Assembly (NCBI GenBank): GCA_018818785.1
Contig: JAHIRF010000008.1
Location: 149,121-213,120, forward strand
Origin: Thermoplasmatota archaeon
Lineage (GTDB): Archaea > Thermoplasmatota > Thermoplasmata > UBA10834
Length of the DNA stretch: 64,000 bases
Direction of reading: 5' to 3'
A program made the translations under genes and the position numbers. The notes beneath the pieces were generated by a model. That model ran no database searches, had not been told where the DNA came from, and saw only the letters and a list, made by a program, of their open reading frames with translations. Numbering within the stretch: position 1 is the stretch's first letter; each line of letters begins with the position of its first letter. Positions 43,232 to 52,800 of the stretch are shown piece after piece.

Positions 43232-46018
43232 ATGCGATTACCTGGCCGGGGCGAGGTTGTGATTGACGAAGATATTGCCGAAACGGTCCTTGATTATGCA
43301 CGCTCGTTCGCGAATGCGAAACTGGTGGAGGTCCGTATGGAAGTCTCTGAGAAGACGGATGTCACTGTTCAATCCGGAGTGGTTGGCAGTCTGGGCTCCA
43401 ATAGAGATATCGGAATGAATGTTCGCGTAGTCCTTCCGACCGGGATAGGCTTCGCAAGCACGAATGGCGTCTCGAAGGAAATCGGCAAGGCGATCGTGGA
43501 CAAGGCGTTCAAACTAGCAAGGAATGTCGACCTCAAGGTGCCGATCTCTTTCTCGGACGAACCTGCAGTCACTACAAACTGGTCGGTCAGTGAGTCTAAA
43601 CCCATCGTAGACATGACGATAGATGACAGGGTCGAGTTCCTCAAGGGAATCGACAAGTCGATCATTGGTTCGAAGGTGAAAGTCCAAGGAAGATTCCTCC
43701 AGCTTCGCGACGCCAAAATCGAGAGCTATTTTGCGAATTCTGAAGGATCGAGGATATCATCCCATCTGCCGAGGTTGAGGTTCGATTCGTACATGGTGGT
43801 AACATCGAAGGGCCAGAGCGAACAATCGAGCAGGGAATGGGGCGGAACCGGCGGCTGGGAGGTCGCAGAGGGATGGGATCTGCCGAGCGCGCTCGACAAG
43901 GAAGTGCACATGCTCAAGAAGATGATCGAGCATGGCAAGCCTGTGAAGCTCGGGAAATATGATTTGATCTGCGGACCTGAGGTTGCTGGCATAGCTGCTC
44001 ATGAATCGTGCGGCCACCCGATGGAGGCCGACCGCATACTGGGGCGGGAGATGTCACAGGCAGGCAAATCATTCGTTTCCCCTGGCATGATCGGGTCGAG
44101 GATCGGCTCGGAATATGCGACGGTCATAGATGATCCGACGGTCCGTAACTCCTACGGTTACTATGCGTATGATCAGGAAGGGGTGAAGGCCCGTCCGCGA
44201 CACTTGTACAAAGAGGGCATCATCAATGAGTTCTACACCAACAGAGAGACCGCGGGTAGGCTTGACACGACCAGCAATGGCTCATCAAGATCAGAGACAT
44301 ACCTTCAGGAGCCGATCGTCCGTATGGCGAACACGTATGTGGCCCCAGGAGATTTTGAGGATGATGAGATATTCGGGTCGGTGAAATCGGGCGTGTTGAT
44401 GCATTCGTTCACCGAATGGAACATCGATGACAAGAGATTCAATCAGAAATATGTCTCTCGCGAGGCATACTTCATAAAAGATGGTGAGTTGGCCGAACCC
44501 GCGAGAAAGTGCGTTCTCGAGATAACGACCCCTGAATTCTGGGGCTCCCTGGATGCAGTGTCCAAGAATGTCGAATATCAGGCAGCGGAATGTGGGAAGG
44601 GCGACCCGATCCAGAGCATGGCGGTGTTCACCGGCGGGCCGATGATGCGTTTGAGGGGGGGTGACGTTATCTTGAGGAGCTTCAAGGACACGGCCGAGGA
44701 GATCGTGCAGAAAGCCCGCAGCCTTGGCGCGGACGACGTCATATGCGAAGTGATCGAGTCCAGGACCAATCAGATCAGGTATTCTTCCAACCGCATCGAC
44801 GCCTCCAACATGTGGCGTGAGCATCACGCGGTTCTTTTCGTTGCGATAGGCAAGAGGAACTTCGTCACGGATCTGAGGGACATCAACCACGCTCTGGATG
44901 CGGTACCAGATGTGGTCCAGGCTGCGAGGATCGCGCCTGAGAACAGGAACTATAGCGGCATCCCTGGCGGCCGATTCAAGTACAAACGATCTCCTGCCGA
45001 CAAGAAGATCACCGACCTAAGGTCTCCTGCGAAGTTCGTCTACGATGCGATCTCGGGTGCGGAGTCCGAGGGAGCGATCGAAGTTGGCGGCACTTTCTTC
45101 GCACGACATAACAAGGCAGGGATTGCGAGTTCCGGAGGCGCGTATGCAGATGATGAATCCGCATCCGTCGAGCTCTCCGTCCGGGCTTTCTCGGAACCGG
45201 AAGCATCTGGTCACGCGATCTGTTGCGTTCCCCGACTCGCCAAGATGGATGCGCGTGGTACCGGGGTTCGCGCAGGAACTCTGGCAAAGAGTGCCAAGAA
45301 TCCTATGCATGGCGATGTGGGAAGGACCGACATCATCGTCGAACCGCTGTTCCTTGGAAGCTTGACGCATTCGACATCCGATATGATGTCAGCGTTCGCG
45401 GTGGATATCGGCATGTCCATGTTCGCGAAGAAGCTCGGAAAGAAGGTTATGTCGGATGAGGTCACGTTCGTTGATGATCCCACTATCATATCCACTTCCA
45501 GAAGGTCTTTCGATCATGAAGGTGTGCCTACAAGACGCAACGTCGTGATCAAGGATGGTATCCTCAAGACATATCTCCACAACACATCGACTGCCAAGAA
45601 ATTCAAGACGAAGTCCACCAGCAACATGGGATCTCTCATCCCGATCGCTTTCAATTTCCCCGGTCAACCGTACGCCTTCCACCCGATCATAGAGTCGGGC
45701 AGCTGGAAGACGGATGAGCTGATAGAAGATACCAAATCCGGCCTTTACTTGAACAATGCCTGGTACACTAGGTTCCAGAGCTATTCGAAAGGAGATTTCT
45801 CAACGATACCTCGTGACGCCATTCTGCAAATACGGGACGGAGAGATAGTTGGCTCTGTCAAGAATATCCGGGTGAGCGACAACATGCTGAATCTCTGGAA
45901 GAACGTGGATGGTATAACAAAGGCTGCCCAGGAGGTCTTCTGGTGGGACGAAGCTTCTCCACCGTCCACCTTGCCCTGGCTACGCATGAGAAAGGCGAAT
46001 ATCACGCGCTCAGCGTAA
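43232..46018 (+). CDS. TldD-TldE apparent fusion protease
   Basis: The frame codes for 928 residues from the ATG at 43232 (the frame begins earlier but overlaps srp19). Residues 1-480 are TldD with the metal motif HESCGH (His257, Glu258, His262) and the end GGPMMRLRGG. Residues 481-928 are TldE (PmbA), which lacks the motif. TldD and TldE normally form a heterodimer from two genes. Here the joint lies at seven G (44655-44661): with one more G the TldD frame would end in TGA directly after RGG, and a TTG with a GGGGTGA ribosome site would start TldE. The family degrades unfolded peptides and matures modified peptides. Fusion may be real, or the run may have lost one G. Confidence 0.85.
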   Translation: MRLPGRGEVVIDEDIAETVLDYARSFANAKLVEVRMEVSEKTDVTVQSGVVGSLGSNRDIGMNVRVVLPTGIGFASTNGVSKEIGKAIVDKAFKLARNVDLKVPISFSDEPAVTTNWSVSESKPIVDMTIDDRVEFLKGIDKSIIGSKVKVQGRFLQLRDAKIESYFANSEGSRISSHLPRLRFDSYMVVTSKGQSEQSSREWGGTGGWEVAEGWDLPSALDKEVHMLKKMIEHGKPVKLGKYDLICGPEVAGIAAHESCGHPMEADRILGREMSQAGKSFVSPGMIGSRIGSEYATVIDDPTVRNSYGYYAYDQEGVKARPRHLYKEGIINEFYTNRETAGRLDTTSNGSSRSETYLQEPIVRMANTYVAPGDFEDDEIFGSVKSGVLMHSFTEWNIDDKRFNQKYVSREAYFIKDGELAEPARKCVLEITTPEFWGSLDAVSKNVEYQAAECGKGDPIQSMAVFTGGPMMRLRGGDVILRSFKDTAEEIVQKARSLGADDVICEVIESRTNQIRYSSNRIDASNMWREHHAVLFVAIGKRNFVTDLRDINHALDAVPDVVQAARIAPENRNYSGIPGGRFKYKRSPADKKITDLRSPAKFVYDAISGAESEGAIEVGGTFFARHNKAGIASSGGAYADDESASVELSVRAFSEPEASGHAICCVPRLAKMDARGTGVRAGTLAKSAKNPMHGDVGRTDIIVEPLFLGSLTHSTSDMMSAFAVDIGMSMFAKKLGKKVMSDEVTFVDDPTIISTSRRSFDHEGVPTRRNVVIKDGILKTYLHNTSTAKKFKTKSTSNMGSLIPIAFNFPGQPYAFHPIIESGSWKTDELIEDTKSGLYLNNAWYTRFQSYSKGDFSTIPRDAILQIRDGEIVGSVKNIRVSDNMLNLWKNVDGITKAAQEVFWWDEASPPSTLPWLRMRKANITRSA
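44655..44661 (+). repeat. Run of seven G at the TldD-TldE joint
   Basis: Seven consecutive G are followed by TGA out of frame. Both +1 and -1 changes in length end the TldD frame within a few codons, while the TTG at 44672-44674 stays well placed as a TldE start. Confidence 0.8.
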
Positions 46019-46063
46019 TCATGCAAAGAATCGGGAAAATAATCCTCTGAACCTGGTCGCCGA

Positions 46064-46450
46064 TCATTCCGGCTTGATCAAGGTGGCGTTCACAACGCCG
46101 TCTTGACCGCATCTGGATGTGATGACAGCCTCGCCCAGCTCAGTCATGATCGTAGCGCCCTTCGTCATGATGTTACGCTGGACATAGTTCGGATTCGAGG
46201 GGTTACTCTTGACCGTCTGGATCTCGACCTTCTTGATGGTCTTCGTTGTCGGGTCCACGACATTCACCGAATCGACCATCAGGAGTCTTGCCTTCGAGTT
46301 TGCCCCCTTCGTCCTGTACATCTTGACCTTCCTGGGGCCCAGGCGGGTGAACTGCTTCTCTCGGCCGATCTCGAACTTCCTCTTCTTCCTGGCCGGTGTA
46401 ATCCTTCCGCCCGAAGACTTCCTCTTTGGTCTTCCTTGCCAAATGGCCAT
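46064..46450 (-). CDS. rps8e: 30S ribosomal protein eS8
   Basis: The 128-residue protein has the archaeal eS8 features IWQGRPKRKSSGGRITPARKKRKFEIGRE and KVEIQTVKSNPSNPNYVQRN in sequence order. It lies alone, converging with the TldD-TldE gene. Confidence 0.95.
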   Translation of the reverse strand: MAIWQGRPKRKSSGGRITPARKKRKFEIGREKQFTRLGPRKVKMYRTKGANSKARLLMVDSVNVVDPTTKTIKKVEIQTVKSNPSNPNYVQRNIMTKGATIMTELGEAVITSRCGQDGVVNATLIKPE

Positions 46451-46515
46451 CTGAAACCTCTCGCGAGATGTGAAAGTGGGAAGGGTATTAAAAGCTTTTG
46501 CGACTCACCGGCGAC

Positions 46516-47151
46516 TCAGAAGAGATCGACCAGGATGCCTTCCCCTATCCTGGCGATGGCATAGTGCCCTCCCCTAGCAGGTCCAGGGTTCACGAAGACT
46601 GTGCCGTCCTTCTCCTTGCATCCTCTGGACTCATGGATGTGTCCTGAGAGTACCATTCTTGGTCTGTGTTTCTCTATCACTCCCATGATCCCCCGCGATC
46701 CCGCGTTCCTTCCAGACCTGTCGACATCGTTCATGCCATGGGGTGGCGTATGGGTCACCATGACGCCTCCTCTGACCGCGACATCGTTCAATATCCTGAC
46801 CACCTCCTGCTCATCCAGTTCGAATGGCATTGATGCGGTCGAGGGGAGCCCTCCACCGCAGCCATAGAACACTCTACCATCTATCTCGAACGATGCGCCG
46901 TGCAGGCTGCATCCCGATTGTTCCAGCAACTTGAGCGTGTCCGCAGTGTCGCAGTTGCCAGGAACTGCTAGCAGCTTCGGCCCGAAGGTGTCCATGACCT
47001 TCTTCACATACTTCTCGGAACCATATGTCGTGAGGTCGCCGCACACTACTACCGCATCGTAAGTGTCTTCGCTCGCCACCTTACCCAGCAGCTTGATCGC
47101 ATCCTCCGACGCGTGGAGGTCGGCGCATATCAGCAATCTCAATTCCTTCAT
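46516..47151 (-). CDS. Calcineurin-like phosphoesterase
   Basis: The 211-residue enzyme has CADLHASED, CGDLTTYG, PGNCDT, THTPPHG and SGHIHES, the full metal set of the small metallophosphoesterases. It is distinct in sequence from the two at 39.5-41 kb. It is followed upstream by the presenilin gene with a four-base gap. Confidence 0.9.
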   Translation of the reverse strand: MKELRLLICADLHASEDAIKLLGKVASEDTYDAVVVCGDLTTYGSEKYVKKVMDTFGPKLLAVPGNCDTADTLKLLEQSGCSLHGASFEIDGRVFYGCGGGLPSTASMPFELDEQEVVRILNDVAVRGGVMVTHTPPHGMNDVDRSGRNAGSRGIMGVIEKHRPRMVLSGHIHESRGCKEKDGTVFVNPGPARGGHYAIARIGEGILVDLF

Positions 47152-47155
47152 CAGA

Positions 47156-48085
47156 TCACCATGGCGTTACGATTCCCAGAGAGAATTCCTGGAATACGAT
47201 AAGATAGGATATCACGTATCCGGCGACAGCGCCACCGTTCAACAATGGTAGCCCCGCCAGAGGGTTCCCTTTGATCACGTATCTCATGAGCACCAAGAAT
47301 CCAATCGTTGCGCCGACTATGGTGCCCAGTGCGATCAATAGGTTGCCCGCTCCTATTCCTCCCACGATATCGGATGGCAGGAAATAGAACGCCGAAGCCA
47401 CGAGCACACCCGGGATTATGATGTCTCCCAGGCCCATGTACATGGCCTCCCTCTCCTCTCCATCGTCGAGCTGAGCCTTCAGAGACTTCTGTCGGAGATA
47501 TGAGAACCCTCTTCTCTTCGGTATGACCAGCAGGATGGGGAGATGCATCTTGGTCACGCCATCCGCCAGATCGATCATGTGCTTCGTGCCATAGACCGAT
47601 ATCGCATCGTATACGGCGAGTATTATGAGTAATATCAGAACTGGCAGGATGTTGAGCGATACGCCCAGTATCCCGATGACGCCTATCGCGACTAGTATCC
47701 CTGTCGCATCGACGACGTACCATTCTGGTTTCTTCGCGAGCAGATATACCAGGATGGCTGTGAGCATGATCGAGACCATCAGCGCCAGCAATCCCTCGTC
47801 GAACAGCGTCGCGACTGTCAGGATCACATAGAATATCGTGAACGAAACCGCGCCGATGAATATGATCCTCACGACATCGTCTCGCTTCTTCTTTATTATG
47901 TATAATACAAGGAATGTGAACAGCACGATGGCAATCACATAATACACCGGTATCATCGGATCGTTCGGATCCTCGAACGCCTGGTTCTCCTCTCCAAGCG
48001 CGGACGCGACGAGTGCTAGCGCTCCCAGCTGCGAGAACACGAATATCGCAGCCATGATCAGAACCGCTCTGTTGGTGTCGTCCAT
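47156..48085 (-). CDS. Presenilin/signal peptide peptidase-type membrane aspartyl protease
   Basis: The 309-residue protein has about nine membrane segments. The two catalytic aspartates are in YDAISVY and GLGDIIIPG, and a GLPLLNGG segment takes the place of the PAL motif near the C-terminus. These are the features of archaeal presenilin homologues that cut within the membrane. A cytoplasmic loop rich in Lys/Glu lies between the catalytic helices. The ATG at 48085 is used; the frame reads much further but over the divergent PhzF gene. Confidence 0.88.
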   Translation of the reverse strand: MDDTNRAVLIMAAIFVFSQLGALALVASALGEENQAFEDPNDPMIPVYYVIAIVLFTFLVLYIIKKKRDDVVRIIFIGAVSFTIFYVILTVATLFDEGLLALMVSIMLTAILVYLLAKKPEWYVVDATGILVAIGVIGILGVSLNILPVLILLIILAVYDAISVYGTKHMIDLADGVTKMHLPILLVIPKRRGFSYLRQKSLKAQLDDGEEREAMYMGLGDIIIPGVLVASAFYFLPSDIVGGIGAGNLLIALGTIVGATIGFLVLMRYVIKGNPLAGLPLLNGGAVAGYVISYLIVFQEFSLGIVTPW

Positions 48086-48170
48086 CGTCCCGCTATTCCG
48101 ACGCGCTTTAGAAATACTTTTGCGTCCGATGGGAAAAACATCAATATAGCCAAAAGCCCTAGCAATATCC

Positions 48171-49073
48171 GTGACTGAGCTGGAAGTGCTCAAGCTGGAC
48201 GTGTTCGCGGAGAGCCTGTTTAGCGGCAATCCCACATGGGTGGTGTTCGATGCGGACACGCTCGATGAGGTCGTGATGCAGCGAATAGCGTACGAGCTCG
48301 GATCACCCGAGACTGTCTTCATCATGAGATCGAAGAAGGCGGATGTCAGACTGAGATTTTTCAATGGTGATTCTGAGGAGCCGATAAGCGGACACTCGAC
48401 GATAGGCGCGCTCTGGGCCATGGCAGACCAGGGCGCTTTCGGGACATCCTTCGGGAGCAGGCACCGAGCCGAGACCTCAGTGGGCATACTCCCGTTCTAT
48501 GTGGAACTCAGCCCTGAGGGGACCAAGAGGGTATGGATGACTCAGAAGCGGCCACTGTTCTCCAAGGTCGAGGAAGTGACTGAGGTGGCCAGCGCGCTGG
48601 GCATCGGTGCGGAATCGATATTCCACAAAGAGTTTCCGATGAGCAGAGCATCGACGGGGTTGCCTTGTTTGCTGGTCGCGGTGCGATCCCTCGAAGTGAT
48701 CGAGAGGCTCAACCCACGACCGAATGAACTTGTCAGCCTATGCAAGGATCTCGAGGTGGGCGCGGTCGCGGTCTATGTGTGGGGAGGGTTCGATTCTTCC
48801 ACGACCGTCCATACTAGATGCTTCCTCCCGACGCCGTCGTTTCATGAGGACCCAGCATCAGGCATGCCCGCAGGTGCCCTTGCATCGTACATCGCAGATA
48901 ATGATTTCATACCCAGGGATAGACTGGGTGAAGTGATAATCGAGCAGGGGCATTTCATGGGACGGCCATCCAGGATCCATATCAGAATTGAGAAGCGTGG
49001 ATCGACCATAAAGAAAGTGGATGTGGGCGGATCCGTGAGGCCGACCGTGAGAGGGAAGATAACGGTCCCGTGA
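48171..49073 (+). CDS. PhzF-family epimerase/isomerase-like protein
   Basis: The 300-residue protein has the PhzF pattern KLDVFAESLFSGNPTWVVFD, RFFNGDSEEPISGHSTIGAL and the second-domain EDPASGMPAGALASYIAD. PhzF relatives act as epimerases or isomerases without cofactor. The catalytic acidic residue falls in the SPETVF region. Start is a GTG. Substrate unknown. Confidence 0.9.
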   Translation: MTELEVLKLDVFAESLFSGNPTWVVFDADTLDEVVMQRIAYELGSPETVFIMRSKKADVRLRFFNGDSEEPISGHSTIGALWAMADQGAFGTSFGSRHRAETSVGILPFYVELSPEGTKRVWMTQKRPLFSKVEEVTEVASALGIGAESIFHKEFPMSRASTGLPCLLVAVRSLEVIERLNPRPNELVSLCKDLEVGAVAVYVWGGFDSSTTVHTRCFLPTPSFHEDPASGMPAGALASYIADNDFIPRDRLGEVIIEQGHFMGRPSRIHIRIEKRGSTIKKVDVGGSVRPTVRGKITVP

Positions 49074-49082
49074 TGCTGCGTC

Positions 49083-49709
49083 CTATCTCACGAGTGTGCC
49101 AAAAGCCACAGTTCCGGATACCTTCTCGATCATGACCTTGACCTGAACGCCCTTTGCAGTGCCAGGTACATAGATGATGAACTCTCCCTTGCGAGCGATT
49201 CCATCACCCTTCTTGCCGACATCTTTTATGAGGAGGTCGTACACCTTTCCGGCCTCTATCTCCTTCACTTCTTCGGCCTTCATGTGCTTTCTCACATGCA
49301 CCGGTCTATGAGCGCCGCAGGTCTCACAGGTGAGTATGAGCACTCTCCCGTCTTTGACCATGTTCGTATCAGGGCTCTCGCACTCAGAGCATAGTACGTA
49401 TTCTGAAACGTAATTGTCGATCCTGTCGACGATCTGCGATGTGGCGACCTTACCCTTGAAGACCACCCTCGTTCCCTCCATCGTCCCTGCTGTCCCGAGT
49501 TCTCTAAGCAGATATCCTAGGAGGTGGTCGGGTTCCCGTCTGAGTGTATCGACGATATCAGCGAAGTTCCTGATGGCAGTAGTCTTGCCCTCGATCATCA
49601 CATCTGGCTCAGGTATCTTGAACCTCTCGTGTGACTCCACTTTCAGGGGCAACTTCTTCTTTGCCCTTTCGAGGAGGGCTTCGTAATCGACACTCTCGTC
49701 GGCCGCCAT
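49083..49709 (-). CDS. Translation initiation factor aIF2-beta with C-terminal TRAM domain
   Basis: The 208-residue protein has the aIF2-beta helix/core (KIPEPDVMIEGKTTAIRNF, LLGYLLRELGTAGTMEGTR), a zinc ribbon (CSEC, CETC) and an added TRAM domain (about 145-208: VYDLLIKDVGKKGDGIARKGEF). A TRAM tail occurs in euryarchaeal aIF2-beta and suggests RNA binding. Confidence 0.93.
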   Translation of the reverse strand: MAADESVDYEALLERAKKKLPLKVESHERFKIPEPDVMIEGKTTAIRNFADIVDTLRREPDHLLGYLLRELGTAGTMEGTRVVFKGKVATSQIVDRIDNYVSEYVLCSECESPDTNMVKDGRVLILTCETCGAHRPVHVRKHMKAEEVKEIEAGKVYDLLIKDVGKKGDGIARKGEFIIYVPGTAKGVQVKVMIEKVSGTVAFGTLVR

Positions 49710-49899
49710 CGTGGTTCCATAGTGGATTTGCTAGTTAAAGCTATTGGATTCCATAGCGGACAACTCGTGCAATCGCAGGCCAGAATGAGCGTGCGGATCA
49801 CCTACTTCTCCATAGAGGCGACCCGCTGCGAAACGTTTATTGATGACCGGGAACTATGAGTCGGATTGCCAGCCTCGAAGTAGGGTGAAATTGACGACG

Positions 49900-52800
49900 A
49901 TGAGGAGTTCTATAGACACCCTTAAGCATGAGAAGCCAGCCGGTTCGTTCGAGCATCGGCTTTCGTTGCTGGAAGCCTATCCGGGGCGCGTATCCGTGGT
50001 TCGTGAGGACCGCACAGTTGTCTTCATGAGCAAAGCTCTGCGGGATTCGTATGGCGATCTCGTGGGCAAGAAATGTTACGAGACCGCGCTCGGATCCGAG
50101 GACGTGTGCAAAGGATGTCCTGTTGCCCAGAACTGGGATGCATCCAATTTCCCACACTCCCGCACAACGAAGGAGCCGGACGGAACAACGTACGAACTGA
50201 CCACGACCAGATACGAAGACGATGAGACCGGCGAGGTTTACTACTTCTCATTCGAGCGTGACATAACCGTGCAGGTCGAGCAGGAGCGGTATCTGAGAAG
50301 CCTCGCCGCATCGCTAGATCAGATGGCAGAAGCGGTCGCCGTGGCAGACGCAGACGGACGCATCGTCTATTCCAACAAATTCTTCGAGACTGTGACAGGG
50401 TACAGCAGAGATAGGCTCTCTAAACTCAACATAATTACGATGGAAGAGCACATCGAATCCGAGGGCCTGGTACGTCAGATACTCAAGGACTCGCTGGGCC
50501 ACGGTTGGTCCGGAGAGATGACCATCGATCGAGGCGGCAATGGACCGTCCATCATCCATGTCGAAACCAAACCCGTCAAGACGCCTGAAGGAACCGCGAT
50601 CGGCATAGTAGGTTTGTTCAGGGATATCACGAGGGAACGGTGCGAAAAGGTCGAGCTCGAGAAGTACAAATCGCAGCTGGAGAAGAAGATGGAAGCAAGG
50701 ACCGCCGAGCTTGCAAGACGGGTCAACCAGCTCACGACCATCAACAAGATCAGCAGGGTAGTGACATCGATCCTGGACCCAGACGACCTGATAAAGGAGT
50801 TCGCAAAGTCCATCGCCAGCGGGTTCGGATATCAACATGTCGTGATCATGATGATGGACAAGGATCGGGGCGAGCTGCACTTCAATGCAGGCGAGGGTTC
50901 CAAAATACGCCAGGTCCACAGGGACATCACGATCAAGCTGAAGGAGGGCATAATAGGTCATGCCGCATTCTTCGGAGAGACGCTGGTGACAGGGGACGTC
51001 GATTCCGACCCACGCTATTTGAGCAAGGACATCAGCACCACAAAATCCGAACTAGCTATCCCCATCGTATTCAGAGGCGACCTCATAGGTATATTGGATA
51101 TCCAGAGCGATGCCAAGGATGCGTTCACCAGAAACGATGTCACATTGCTCGAGATGCTCGCCGATATCCTCGCCACATCCATAATCAACGCTAGGACATT
51201 CACGGAATCCAAGGAACGAGAGCAGGCGCTTACCATCCTGGACAGGATTAGCAGACAGATCTCCTTCAGGAGGGAGCCCGCGGTGATTCTCGACCAGGTC
51301 GCCAGGGACGCCGTATCCCTGCTGAAGGGCGAGAAGGCTCTAGTAGGTCTGAAAGAGGAGGGAACGGAGTGCCTGCGATGGTTAGCATCATGCAATGTCG
51401 AGACATCAATGCTTGACAAGCTCGAGTTCAACTCGGACCGAGGAGTGACTGGGCGTGCCATGTCCCAGCTGAAGACAGAAGTGGTGAACAATTATCTGCT
51501 CGACTCGGACGCGCGCCCGAGGGATGCGCAGCTTTTCAATATCAAGTCTATCGTATCGGCGCCCTTGATCATCGAGGGACGTGGCATCGGCGTGATAAAT
51601 GTATACAACAAGCAGGATGGTGCCAAATTCACGAAGAGCGATGCGCTCTTCTTGTCCTCGCTCGCGGATCATGCGGCGATCGCCCTTGAGAACTCCAACT
51701 TGATGACATCCCTGAACCAGAGGGTACGGTCTCAGCTAGCGCTCCTCGAGACCGCCTTCCTCATGCAGAGACAGATCGATTCGAGCGGAATATACGAATA
51801 CGTCGCGGAGAAGCTCCGTGAAGTCATCTGGTACGATGCCCTTACATTCTATCGATTGGATGCCGAGAATGAGCTGGTCGTGCCCGTCCTCGCGATAGGA
51901 CCGTATACGGACGAGGTGATGTCCGACATATTCCCGATCGGAACCGGAGTTACCGGCCAAGTCGCCCAGACTGGCAAGGCTGAGGTAATCAATGACGCGA
52001 TCTCCGATTCCCGCGCGGTCCAGGTCGAGGGCACACCCTTGGATGAGGAGGCCATCTTGGCCATCCCGCTGAAGGGCCGCGAGCGCGTGATCGGCGTACT
52101 GACGGTGTATCGACAGGGAGGCAAGGTTTTCACATCATCCGAATTCGAGATCGCTCAGTTATTCGCCAACCAAGCTACGGTCGCGGTCGAGAACGCCGAA
52201 CTGTACAAGACGGAAGAGAGTCTCCTGAATGAGAGCAAGAAGAAGATCGAACAGATGTCCAGCGTACTCGAGCTTACGACATCCGTGATGTACATGGACA
52301 GCCTCGACACCCTTCTGCGAAGACTGGCGAATGCGACCGTCCGGTCGTTCGGATTCAAGCGAGCGTCCGTATCCCTGCTCGAGCCGGACAAGAATGTGTT
52401 CGTGAACTGTGCGTTGGCCGGATACCCTGAATGGGTGTCGGTGGGCGAGCACATGCCTGCGGAGGAGGTCCTCGAGGACATGAAGGATGAGTTCCGGGTG
52501 GGTGAGACAAGTTATTACGTCCCATACGAGAAGCAGGAGTATGGCATAGAGAAGTTCGACTTCATCGCGCACCCCGAACTCGCATCGAAGCCCCGTGAAT
52601 CAGAAGACGCCTGGCACGAGAGAGATATCCTGATGCTCGCGCTGAAGGATCGAAGCGGTCGACTCACAGGCTATATGCTTGTGGACGAGCCGGCCGATAT
52701 GAAAGTTCCCACGAAGGAACAGATCGAGTTCCTCGAAATATTGTCAGGGATCGCATCGATCGCTGTCGAGAACTCCAGGCTGTTCGAGAAGCAAGTCTTT

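Noticed and set aside
47156..48487. 443-codon version of the presenilin homologue
   Set aside because: The first 134 codons run antisense over the PhzF gene and lack membrane character; the ATG at 48085 starts the first membrane segment.
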